Below, piece by piece: positions 1 to 7,032 of a stretch of DNA of 15,994 nt (position 1 is the first letter of the stretch; each line of letters opens with the position of its first letter). This DNA comes from Clostridium_T sp040217795 (GTDB taxonomy: Bacteria > Bacillota > Clostridia > Clostridiales > Clostridiaceae). The notes under the pieces are model-generated. The model ran no database searches, was not told the DNA's origin, and worked only from the letters and a program-made list of their open reading frames with translations. The position numbers and the translations under genes are program-made. The stretch is from contig JBEHWK010000080.1 in the NCBI GenBank assembly GCA_040217795.1, positions 1-15,994 on the forward strand, read 5' to 3'.

Positions 1-182
1 TTTCTTACAATAGTATCTAAATAAATTTTCTTATTGTTCAGAGATATTCTTGGATTTTTATTTTCACTTATAATACTCACTACTTTAGAGCTTTCCTGAT
101 GTGATTCCGTACCCGGTGTACCTGACATATAGAATATAAAAGCGAACCAGAACAGGCATAAAACTATAATTAATCTTTTCAT
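1..182 (-). CDS. VanZ-like family membrane protein (partial, N-terminus only)
   Basis: The first 60 codons of a gene that runs off the left edge. The start is the ATG at 180-182, preceded by a clear GAGGAG five bases upstream. The protein opens with a hydrophobic segment (about residues 3-20, starting MKRLIIVLCLFWF), followed by MSGTPGTES and a stretch rich in Ser, Glu and Gln, then KVVSII. This arrangement (one N-terminal membrane helix, a Ser-x-x-Pro-Gly-x-Glu-Ser turn, then an amphipathic stretch) is what I know from VanZ-like proteins (PF04892). These are small multi-pass proteins of Firmicutes, named after the teicoplanin-resistance accessory gene, whose usual role is unclear. It is probably not part of the polysaccharide pathway. 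It has its own candidate promoter at 213-243 and is separated from galU by about 200 bases of repeats. The family call rests on only 60 residues. Confidence 0.72.
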   Translation of the reverse strand, partial: MKRLIIVLCLFWFAFIFYMSGTPGTESHQESSKVVSIISENKNPRISLNNKKIYLDTIVR

Positions 183-212
183 CCTTACTCCTCTTTTATA
201 ACATTCAAGAAT

Positions 213-243
213 ATTATCACAGAGGGTCAACTTTATGTGTCAA
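213..243 (-). promoter_or_regulatory. Candidate sigma-A promoter for the vanZ-like gene
   Basis: On the minus strand a perfect TTGACA -35 (238-243) is followed after 19 bases by GATAAT (213-218). The -10 is preceded by TGT, which makes an extended -10 (TGTGATAAT). The start of transcription would fall near 206, leaving a short leader with the GAGGAG site at 188-193 and the ATG at 182. The 19-base spacing is longer than ideal, but the extended -10 compensates. The -35 lies inside the palindromic element at 222-272. Confidence 0.5.
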
Positions 244-272
244 TGAGTAACTTACACTTAAAGCTGACCCTC
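222..272. repeat. Palindromic pair of 21-bp repeats, resembling facing transposon ends
   Basis: The arm at 222-242 and the reverse complement of 252-272 match at 18 of 21 positions, separated by only 9 bases. Each arm reads GAGGGTCA, then CTTTA, then GTGT. There is no T-run on either side, so it does not look like a simple terminator. The arms remind me of the repeated GGGTCA-type subterminal motifs of IS21-family elements, but that likeness is from memory. It may instead be a small palindromic repeat of other origin. Confidence 0.6.
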
Positions 273-300
273 CAATGCTTATTTATTGAAAGTTTCCTTA

Positions 301-400
301 TAGGGAACCAAATTCAACTATTAACTTATGCAAGCTGCTTCTTCTTTCAATTCTCGAAGAATTCAGCATGCATAAGTTAAGTTTCATTACAGGTTCCCTA
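301..400. repeat. 100-bp inverted repeat / long hairpin spanning the galU 3' end
   Basis: There are three nested blocks. The outer arms 301-309 and 392-400 (TAGGGAACC / GGTTCCCTA) are perfect over 9 bp. The inner arms 321-332 and 369-380 (TTAACTTATGCA / TGCATAAGTTAA) are perfect over 12 bp. They continue through 334-337 with 364-367 and 339-344 with 356-361, leaving an 11-base loop. The outer right arm lies inside the last codons of galU (stop at 387-389). In galU mRNA this would form a very stable structure just after the stop. No U-tract follows, so it could be a non-canonical terminator or 3' stabiliser, or a small transposable repeat. Confidence 0.65.
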
Positions 401-1256
401 TTGTTGAATTGATATACTCAATAAAGGAATCTCTCAGATCCTCTTTTCTTAAGGCATATTCCACAGTTGCCTGAAGATATCCCAGCTTGTCCCCTACATC
501 ATATCTTCTTCCTTCGAAATCATAAGCATACATAGCTTCACGGGAAATAAGCTCTTTCAATGCATCAGTAAGCTGTATCTCTCCGCCTTTTCCAGGCTCT
601 GTATTTTGAAGAATATCAAAAATCTGCGGTGTTATTATGTATCTTCCTAAGATAGCAACATTGCTTGGAGCATCCTCAACACTTGGTTTCTCCACCAAAT
701 TCTTAGCCTTATATACTCTGCCTTCAATGTTTATGCCATCTACTATTCCATACTTGCTTACATCTTTCTCATCAACCGTCTGTACACCTAATATGGAAGT
801 CTTGTATTCATCATAACAGTCCATCAATTGCTTCAGACATGGTTTTTCACTGTATACCACATCATCTCCCAGCAATACTGCAAAAGGTTCATTCCCTACA
901 AAGGTTTTAGCACAAAGTATAGCATGTCCCAAACCCTTTGGCTCTTTCTGTCTTATAAAGTGTATATCAACCATATCGGAAATATCCCTTACTATTTTTA
1001 GAAGGTCATCCTTGCCGTTCTTTTCAAGTTCCATTTCCAATTCAACTGATTTGTCAAAATGATCCTCGATACATTTCTTGTTTCTTCCGGTAATAATCAA
1101 TATCTCTTCTATACCTGAAGCTATAGCTTCCTCAATAATATATTGTATAGTGGGTTTATCAACTATTGGCAGCATTTCCTTTGGCTGTGCTTTTGTTGCA
1201 GGCAGAAATCTTGTACCCAGGCCTGCTGCCGGGATTATTGCTTTTTTTACTCTCAT
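387..1256 (-). CDS. galU: UTP-glucose-1-phosphate uridylyltransferase GalU
   Basis: Catalyses UTP + glucose-1-phosphate to UDP-glucose + pyrophosphate in the cytoplasm. It supplies UDP-glucose for polysaccharide, glycolipid and teichoic-acid-type polymers. The 289 residues match the usual bacterial GalU length. The nucleotide-binding loop is G-L-G-T-R at residues 12-16 and is followed by TKAQPKEMLP. LLGDD (about 128-132) is the metal/nucleotide site, and VEKP at 188-191 carries the conserved lysine that contacts the sugar phosphate. The start ATG is preceded by AGGAGAGGG. The gene sits about 480 bp downstream of wzx and is richer in GC than the wzx/wzy core, so it is probably a separate, more conserved unit at the end of the locus. 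I see no convincing promoter in the spacer. The call is secure; a paralogue role restricted to this polysaccharide cannot be excluded. Confidence 0.96.
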   Translation of the reverse strand: MRVKKAIIPAAGLGTRFLPATKAQPKEMLPIVDKPTIQYIIEEAIASGIEEILIITGRNKKCIEDHFDKSVELEMELEKNGKDDLLKIVRDISDMVDIHFIRQKEPKGLGHAILCAKTFVGNEPFAVLLGDDVVYSEKPCLKQLMDCYDEYKTSILGVQTVDEKDVSKYGIVDGINIEGRVYKAKNLVEKPSVEDAPSNVAILGRYIITPQIFDILQNTEPGKGGEIQLTDALKELISREAMYAYDFEGRRYDVGDKLGYLQATVEYALRKEDLRDSFIEYINSTIGNL

Positions 1257-1447
1257 TTTATCCCTCTCCTTTTACAATCCAGAATATAACTTTTACTTTC
1301 TATGATTATTTACAATTTCTTCAATTACTGAAAAATGAGCTACTTTGAATCTACTTCTTACTATCAAAATGTTGAAAAATTAAATGAGACAATTAACTTA
1401 ATTACTCTCATCCTGCTTGCCTATGGAAAAATTTGGACCCCTGCGGT

Positions 1448-1478
1448 GCTAGGAGGTGGCTGAAAGTCAGCTCCTAGC
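1448..1478. repeat. GC-rich bulged hairpin in the galU upstream spacer
   Basis: GCTAGGA (1448-1454) pairs with TCCTAGC (1472-1478), and GCTGA pairs with TCAGC around an AAG loop, with a 4-base GGTG bulge. It stands out as a GC-rich island, together with GGACCCCTGCGGTG just to its left, in otherwise AT-rich noncoding DNA. No T-run follows on either strand. It could be a structured RNA element of the galU leader, or the end of a lost mobile element. I do not recognise a named riboswitch. Confidence 0.45.
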
Positions 1479-1657
1479 TAATAAAGATATGTCTAAACCA
1501 TTTCTATTTTAATAAAGGAAAGCTTAATACACTCTTAAGTCAATCGTTTTTAGCAGGCATCTTGAATAGGAATAAGGCTTGTGTTTTCAGATGTACTCTA
1601 ATTTTTATTAAAAAAATATTTGTTAGAATAAAATAGATACTCAAAATACTTAATTTT

Positions 1658-1680
1658 TTGTGCACCGTTATAGTACACAA
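1658..1680. repeat. Short inverted repeat downstream of wzx
   Basis: TTGTGCAC (1658-1665) and GTACACAA (1673-1680) face each other around a 7-base loop, with one non-Watson-Crick position. In minus-strand RNA the tail is A-rich rather than U-rich, so it is not a typical terminator for the wzx transcript. Confidence 0.3.
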
Positions 1681-1738
1681 TAGAAGATAAAACACCTATA
1701 ATAATAAAAAATTATACTATGATATAAAGATACATAAG

Positions 1739-3211
1739 TTAGTTCTGCTCTACTAATTTATATTTGTTCTTTAAATTTTTAATTTGTGCTAATCCGTACT
1801 TTAATAATGGGTTATTTGTATATATCATATATATTATAGTAGATACAATAAAGAATACACTCCCTACTAAACATTCTAATAATAATAATTTAATGCTTAT
1901 CCTTAAACCTACTAAAGATGCAAATAACCGCACTAAGACCATCATTGTTGCACCAAGTGAAATTGGAAAAATCCAACTCTTAGCATACGTTTTAAACGGT
2001 AACTCCTTTCTCAACAAATAAGTCTGTATTGTTGCTACAGACAATTCTGCAAAAATTGTACCTATCGCAGCCCCCACTGCTCCAAATTTCGGAATTAATA
2101 CTAGATTAACCATTAAATTTACTACCGCTCCCGTGCAGGTAGCTATAATATATTCTTTGTCTTTACCAGATGGTATTAAATATTGTGACCTTGTTACATT
2201 AGCCCACGAAATTATAATTAAAGAAACCGAAAATAATGGGATAATATTACTACACTGCATGTATTCAATTCCATAATAAATAGGAACAAGAACTGGAGAC
2301 ACCGCAGTAAGTCCAAACGCAAAAGCTGAAGCAACAAATGAAATTGCATACATAGAAATTCTAATGTATTTTAAAACTTGCTCTCTTTCGCCAATAGCTA
2401 ACATTTTTGAAACACGAGGAATCATAATAATTCCTAATGCATTAATAAACCCAAGACATATAGCCATAAATTTTTCTGAATACTCAAAAAAAGCAACTTG
2501 AGATAAACTTTCACTCATATATCCCAGCATTATTTTATCCATAATACGATATACACTTACCGCAACTGTGGGTATAAATAAAATAACAATTGGTTTTATG
2601 TATGCTAAAACTAATTTTAATTTAATCTTTATAAACTTAGCATTTTTGTGAAAATGCATCCAAAGAGAAAGTTGACCTAAAAAAGTACCAATAGCTAATA
2701 TAGTAGTATATATCCATAAGTCTCCATGTTTTTTTACTAAAATAAATGTAAGTATAACAGTCAATATTTTAATCATTGCATTTCGGGTAACGGTAATTTT
2801 AAACTTTTCAAGACCAAAAAATAACCAACTAATATCAATTAACGAAGATGCTACATATAAAAATTGAATATAAAAAATCAGTTTATTTTCCTCTACAAAT
2901 ATAATTACAAATAATAAGTATAAAATACATATGAAAACCGCCATAACGGCTTGAATACAAAAAATTCCAGAAAAAGTTGTGTTAATTTTTTTCTTATCGC
3001 CATTACAAGCTGCAATAGATCTGTTTCCAAATGTTATAATTCCCAACTGCGCTACTGTTACAAAATAACATGCAATTGAAAATGAATAGGAATAGATACC
3101 AACATTTTCTGCACCAAGTACTCTTGCTACATATGGTGCCGTAATAAGAGGTAAGAGCATCATCAACATTTGATAAGTAATATTATACATATAATTTTTT
3201 ATAAGTTTCAT
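1739..3211 (-). CDS. Wzx-type oligosaccharide repeat-unit flippase
   Basis: A polytopic inner-membrane protein of the MATE/MVF superfamily (oligosaccharide flippase, RfbX/Wzx type). It translocates undecaprenyl-linked repeat units from the cytoplasmic to the outer face of the membrane. The 490 residues are a normal family length. It opens with MKLIKNYMYN and then LPLITAPYVARVLGAENVG, the usual first helix and turn of Firmicute flippases. Further alternating hydrophobic segments extend to the C-terminus, consistent with 12-14 helices. An AGAGGG site lies six bases before the ATG. It follows the polymerase gene with a 43-bp gap and is the last gene of the run before the galU spacer. The coding DNA is very AT-rich. 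The substrate cannot be deduced, since Wzx sequences diverge with the glycan; the class is clear. Confidence 0.9.
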   Translation of the reverse strand: MKLIKNYMYNITYQMLMMLLPLITAPYVARVLGAENVGIYSYSFSIACYFVTVAQLGIITFGNRSIAACNGDKKKINTTFSGIFCIQAVMAVFICILYLLFVIIFVEENKLIFYIQFLYVASSLIDISWLFFGLEKFKITVTRNAMIKILTVILTFILVKKHGDLWIYTTILAIGTFLGQLSLWMHFHKNAKFIKIKLKLVLAYIKPIVILFIPTVAVSVYRIMDKIMLGYMSESLSQVAFFEYSEKFMAICLGFINALGIIMIPRVSKMLAIGEREQVLKYIRISMYAISFVASAFAFGLTAVSPVLVPIYYGIEYMQCSNIIPLFSVSLIIISWANVTRSQYLIPSGKDKEYIIATCTGAVVNLMVNLVLIPKFGAVGAAIGTIFAELSVATIQTYLLRKELPFKTYAKSWIFPISLGATMMVLVRLFASLVGLRISIKLLLLECLVGSVFFIVSTIIYMIYTNNPLLKYGLAQIKNLKNKYKLVEQN

Positions 3212-3254
3212 TTTTTCCCTCTTCTTTACAATTTTTTATTTTTAAAATTAATCG

Positions 3255-4439
3255 TTATGTCATATAAAAACTATTATGCTCTGTAATATATTTTTCAATG
3301 GAATTACTACAATATGCTATCATTAGCAGCAAATATAATGGTTTAGTAGTAAAAAATGCTTCAGTAAGAGTCGCAAGAGAAAATGACATTGTAATCCAAG
3401 CAATTGTAGAATTTATTTTTATATTTGTCTTCATTACCTTTTTTCTTACACTATTAACTGCTAATATAAAGAAAAATAATGAAGTTACTCCACCACTAAG
3501 CATAATCTCTAAAAAAAGATTGTGACCATAATAATATGTATTTAGTATTCTAACTACCCCATTTTCAAAATCCGCACCATAACCAATAAATGGCTTTTGA
3601 GCTACCATACTAATTGCAACATCCCAAATCTCTGTTCTGTTACTGAAGTCTAATGATTTTTTTAAAATATCTTCTATAATAAATGAAAACAATCTTTGTA
3701 ATCTAAAAATCACTATCAAGAAAAATAAACATAAATATATAAATATACTTCTATTATAGTTAAGCTTATTGATTCCATCTTTTTTATAATCTAAATAAAA
3801 GAAAAATAAATAAAAAAATACTACTAATATACTGCTACTTGAACTGCTTAATACTATAGTTATAACTGATATCAATGCTACACTAAATAAAATAATTTTT
3901 CTTTCAATTCCTAATTTCAACGCAAACACTACAAAAACTAATTCCGGGAAAATATAGCTCAAAAAATTATTTTTATTCCCAAAGAAATGATATCTCGCAC
4001 CATAATAATCAGTTATAAATAACCCATCAGGATTATTTATAAATAAAATCAAATTAATAACAATCATAACCGCCAAAACATAAAAACTACACTTTATAAA
4101 CAGTTTTAAATTATGATTTATACCCAAATAACAGTATATGCAAAAACCTACAATACCCATAAAAACATAAATAACTTGTTCATAATTTAGATTATTCATA
4201 TATGTGGAAATTATAATTACACTAAAACTGACCACTAGTAATGAAATAACCTTTATATGTTTTCTATCTAATAAGCACAATATAATTAATAAAGCTACAA
4301 AACCTAATGTTGCTTGTTTATATATCATATCAAATGTAGGAGATAAAAAATTTACAACTCCCGGACGAAAAAAAATTAACGTAGCAAAAATATATAAAAT
4401 CTTATAATCGTATATACTTTTTGTTTTAAATGTGCTCAT
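3255..4439 (-). CDS. O-antigen ligase/polymerase-family protein (Wzy)
   Basis: Probable polymerase joining flipped repeat units on the outer face of the membrane. The 394-residue protein is mostly hydrophobic helices, about ten or more. Near the C-terminus comes a larger loop with GYGADFENG, then YYYGHNLFLEIMLSGG. The H-N-x-x-L-E...G pattern is typical of the Wzy/WaaL catalytic loop (PF04932). I chose the ATG at 4439 rather than a GTG nine bases earlier, because GGGGTG sits eight bases before the ATG and overlaps the GTG. It lies 29 bp after the GT2 gene and 43 bp before the flippase, as expected for an adjacent wzy-wzx pair. This is one of the most AT-rich genes in the window. A ligase role is less likely in a Gram-positive organism and next to wzx. 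Confidence 0.87.
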   Translation of the reverse strand: MSTFKTKSIYDYKILYIFATLIFFRPGVVNFLSPTFDMIYKQATLGFVALLIILCLLDRKHIKVISLLVVSFSVIIISTYMNNLNYEQVIYVFMGIVGFCIYCYLGINHNLKLFIKCSFYVLAVMIVINLILFINNPDGLFITDYYGARYHFFGNKNNFLSYIFPELVFVVFALKLGIERKIILFSVALISVITIVLSSSSSSILVVFFYLFFFYLDYKKDGINKLNYNRSIFIYLCLFFLIVIFRLQRLFSFIIEDILKKSLDFSNRTEIWDVAISMVAQKPFIGYGADFENGVVRILNTYYYGHNLFLEIMLSGGVTSLFFFILAVNSVRKKVMKTNIKINSTIAWITMSFSLATLTEAFFTTKPLYLLLMIAYCSNSIEKYITEHNSFYMT

Positions 4440-4468
4440 AAAAATCACCCCGCACCCAAATCATAGGC

Positions 4469-5518
4469 CTAATTCCTTGATCTGTAATTTTTATATTTAC
4501 AAATTAATGCAAAAATCACTGATAACTTTAATCTTAGAAAAGTTATAATAAATTTTTGATTTCTGTTTAGTAATTTATATTTTACATGATTAATAGCATG
4601 TTTATAACTCTCATCATTAATAAAAGCAATAAATTGTTTATATTGCTCTTTAAATGAATCAGGATTATCTGGATGAAAAAAGTATGATACTCCTAACGCA
4701 GATACTCGAGTCGCTTTCATCATAAGAGATGCTTGAGAAAATCTTTCATCTTTATTATATTTGTTAATAAACTCATCAATATTCTTAATAAACATTTTTT
4801 GTGATTCTAACCAAAACTTTTTGTATTGTCTAGTAGATGATTGTTGATTAACACAAAAGCAATATACATTGTTATTAATATAAGCTACCCTCTTTGCACT
4901 TTCTAATATATGAAGATTGAACAATACATCCTCTCCATAATGACAATTCTCTAAAAAACGTAATCTATACTTATCAATAAGTGATTTTTTAAACAATTTG
5001 GCTGTAACCCCGCATGATAAATATTCAACTTTATTCATTAGATCATCAAAGCGATATGTAAACATATCGAGTTCAAATAAATCTTTATTATTTTCTCGTA
5101 TAATTAAATCTTTTTTATACAACTTATTATTAAATATTTTGTTATTTATTAAAAATACTTTATTTCCTATAACAATATCAACCGATTCTTTTATCAAACT
5201 AGACAACATAGCTTCGCAAGCTTTGTCAAATAAGTAATCATCTGCATCTACAAAAGTAATATACTTACCTGTAGCAATGTCAATTCCTCGATTACGTGCT
5301 GCAGAAACACCAGAATTTTTTTGCCTAACTACTTGTATTCGATTATCCTTTTTTGCCCAAGCTTCACATATTTGATAACTATTATCTTTAGAACCATCAT
5401 CAATTAATAAAATTTGCAAACCACTATATGTTTGTTCTACCAAACTTTTCAAACACCTATCTAGAGTTTTTTCAGCATTATATATAGGAACAATAATACT
5501 TATAGTTTCATTTTTCAT
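4469..5518 (-). CDS. Family 2 glycosyltransferase
   Basis: Cytoplasmic GT-A fold, inverting transferase that adds one sugar to the lipid-linked repeat unit; donor and acceptor are unknown. The N-terminal domain shows SIIVPIYNAEKTLDRCL (about 7-23) and LLIDDGSKDNS (38-47) with the nucleotide-binding Asp. NSGVSAARNRG (68-78) and FVDADDY (89-95) with the DxD metal site follow. HYGEDVLFN (193-201) supplies the likely catalytic base Asp of the ED motif. The C-terminal 130 residues are variable and basic, ending in a lysine/arginine-rich tail that may touch the membrane. GGGAG lies about ten bases before the ATG. The gene starts 16 bp after the FrhB-like gene and is probably co-transcribed with it. 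The 349 residues are a usual length. Confidence 0.92.
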   Translation of the reverse strand: MKNETISIIVPIYNAEKTLDRCLKSLVEQTYSGLQILLIDDGSKDNSYQICEAWAKKDNRIQVVRQKNSGVSAARNRGIDIATGKYITFVDADDYLFDKACEAMLSSLIKESVDIVIGNKVFLINNKIFNNKLYKKDLIIRENNKDLFELDMFTYRFDDLMNKVEYLSCGVTAKLFKKSLIDKYRLRFLENCHYGEDVLFNLHILESAKRVAYINNNVYCFCVNQQSSTRQYKKFWLESQKMFIKNIDEFINKYNKDERFSQASLMMKATRVSALGVSYFFHPDNPDSFKEQYKQFIAFINDESYKHAINHVKYKLLNRNQKFIITFLRLKLSVIFALICKYKNYRSRN

Positions 5519-5534
5519 ATCTTTTTTCTCCCTA

Positions 5535-6725
5535 TTAATGACTTCTTTTATATTTATACCGTTTTAAAAACTCAAAAACATGTAATTTATATAAAACTTT
5601 TTTAATTTTTATATTTCTATTATTGGCTAACATTAAAATCTTTTCTATTGGATCGTTGTTTCTAAATTTTTGAAAAACTAATTCTCTGCTTTTTTTATAC
5701 CTAACAGGTCGAATCATAGGTAAATTTTCACGGTAAATTTGTTCAAATGTAAGTTTCTCAGTATTAAACTTATTTGAAATTCCATTCCATGCTTCTTGTC
5801 CCAATTTTGAATGAATAATTATGGCACTTATACCTCTATTCTTACTATATTCAAGTAATTTCTGAGAACAGCCCCAAAAATCTCCAATTATTAAGTCTGC
5901 ATCACTGTTTGTACATTTATAATGGCAATTATAACAACTATTACGGTGAAAAAAATCTGCAGCAAATGCTATAACATACATATCATCTGTGAAGCTTAAT
6001 AACTTTAAACTCTTATTATTTTCAAAATCATATTTAGAATATGGTGAAATCCACCCATACTTATCCTTATATCTAAAATTTGCATCTATCATTTTTGAGT
6101 TATGTTTATTTTCTAACCATTCTTTATATGCATTCCATATAGCAGGAGATGGAGTTCCATGGCAAACAATGGCACATGTAATCAAGTTATCATATTGCTT
6201 TTGTAAAAAACATTTTAATCCAGCAACCTGACAAGGAGTACCACTAAATAATACTTTTGTGCCTAACTGTAAGTTTTTCTTTACTTCACCATATATACCC
6301 GAAGTATCACTTTGTACATACTTTGATTTCGACATTTTTTTCACTAAATTAACATCATTTGTTAAAACATGCCTAGCTACCATATTATTGTCCCATACAC
6401 AACCGCAAACTTTCCCGCCATCCTCTAATACAGATTGCGCAAGTACACTAAAAACACCTGCAGATGTATATGTTTTGTATTCATCTATATTTTTAGGATA
6501 AGCACAAAAACATACATCATCATCATTAAACTTATTTTCTTTACTTATATTCTCATGTGGACACACTATATTGCATAAATTACATTCAGTACATAATGAT
6601 TTATCAATTACCGGCATACTAAAGCCTTCATTATCAATCTCCATTGTAATTGCATTGTTTGGACAAATACTCACACACGCATGGCATCCACAACAATTTT
6701 GTGAAAAATTAAAATTTATTGGCAT
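5535..6725 (-). CDS. FrhB/FdhB-family iron-sulfur protein (coenzyme F420 hydrogenase beta-subunit-like)
   Basis: A 396-residue redox protein. The N-terminus is a 2[4Fe-4S] ferredoxin domain: C11-x2-C14-x2-C17-x3-C21-P and C45-x2-C48-x2-C51-x3-C55-P. Next comes the FrhB/FdhB flavin-binding type domain (PF04422/PF04432) with SGTPCQVAGL (161-170), CHGTPSP (188-194), a cysteine cluster C264-x2-C267-x3-C271 and GDFWG (281-285). The archaeal relatives bind FAD and act on F420. Clostridia are not expected to use F420, so the electron partner here is unknown. Such proteins recur in bacterial glycan loci beside pyruvyl transferase-family genes, as here (the next upstream gene). A redox step on the glycan or its donor is plausible but not demonstrated. 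AGGAG precedes the ATG by ten bases. Family confident, function open. Confidence 0.88.
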   Translation of the reverse strand: MPINFNFSQNCCGCHACVSICPNNAITMEIDNEGFSMPVIDKSLCTECNLCNIVCPHENISKENKFNDDDVCFCAYPKNIDEYKTYTSAGVFSVLAQSVLEDGGKVCGCVWDNNMVARHVLTNDVNLVKKMSKSKYVQSDTSGIYGEVKKNLQLGTKVLFSGTPCQVAGLKCFLQKQYDNLITCAIVCHGTPSPAIWNAYKEWLENKHNSKMIDANFRYKDKYGWISPYSKYDFENNKSLKLLSFTDDMYVIAFAADFFHRNSCYNCHYKCTNSDADLIIGDFWGCSQKLLEYSKNRGISAIIIHSKLGQEAWNGISNKFNTEKLTFEQIYRENLPMIRPVRYKKSRELVFQKFRNNDPIEKILMLANNRNIKIKKVLYKLHVFEFLKRYKYKRSH

Positions 6726-7032
6726 ACTAATACTCTCCTCTATAATCTTTAATTTTCTTTCATATACTCACTTATTCTTATATTGCCATGTTTAACAAAA
6801 TCAAGTTAGTAAATAGAGTTAATCTTTCTTAATATCTAACAGAATCATAGCGCAAAATTCCTTTGTTGAGTTTATCAATGAGATAAATGTCAGTTATTCC
6901 TTAACATAGTCTGCTCCCGTATGATAACTTACACTTCCCAATACTCTTGTTTTTGTTTATCAAAGTATAGCACTACAACTCAAATTATCATCAATATTCT
7001 ATTAAAAAGCATTTCTTTTATATACTATTAAA
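6726..7032. other. Spacer of about 300 bp between the FrhB-like and pyruvyl transferase genes
   Basis: This is an unusually long gap for the operon, where most spacers are 5-80 bp. I see no complete gene. On the minus strand only short open pieces occur (for example a 22-codon stretch reading GITDIYLIDKLNKGILRYDS and onward), interrupted by stops. They could be traces of an eroded gene or chance. A candidate internal promoter is listed separately. No strong terminator hairpin is visible. Confidence 0.5.
6964..6994 (-). promoter_or_regulatory. Possible internal promoter for the frhB-like/GT2/wzy/wzx segment
   Basis: On the minus strand TGCTATACT (-10 at 6964-6969, extended by TGC) is preceded by TTGATG (6989-6994) with a 19-base spacer. 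The long spacer and weak -35 lower confidence, but the extended -10 and the unusually large intergenic gap make it a reasonable site. Confidence 0.3.

Larger units (their letters stand above)
1257..1738. other. Spacer between wzx and galU: no gene, two hairpins
   Basis: About 480 bases with stops in all frames and no credible gene on either strand. It holds a GC-rich hairpin at 1448-1478 and a weaker AT-rich one at 1658-1680, both listed separately. On the minus strand TTGACT occurs near 1540, but no well-spaced -10 follows it. I find no classical terminator (GC hairpin plus T-run) directly after wzx, so where the polysaccharide operon ends is unclear. Confidence 0.6.

Noticed and set aside
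1431..1490. A riboswitch (cyclic di-GMP, preQ1 or cobalamin type) upstream of galU
   Set aside because: The hairpin and the GGACCCC segment do not show the conserved cores of those classes on either strand, so only an unnamed hairpin is reported.
1505..1545. A galU promoter built on TTGACT
   Set aside because: The nearest TATAAT-like hexamers are about 12 or 21 bases away, outside the working spacing range.
1639..1738. A Rho-independent terminator after wzx
   Set aside because: The inverted repeat at 1658-1680 is followed by an A-rich tail on the transcribed strand and the other pairings are weak and AT-only.
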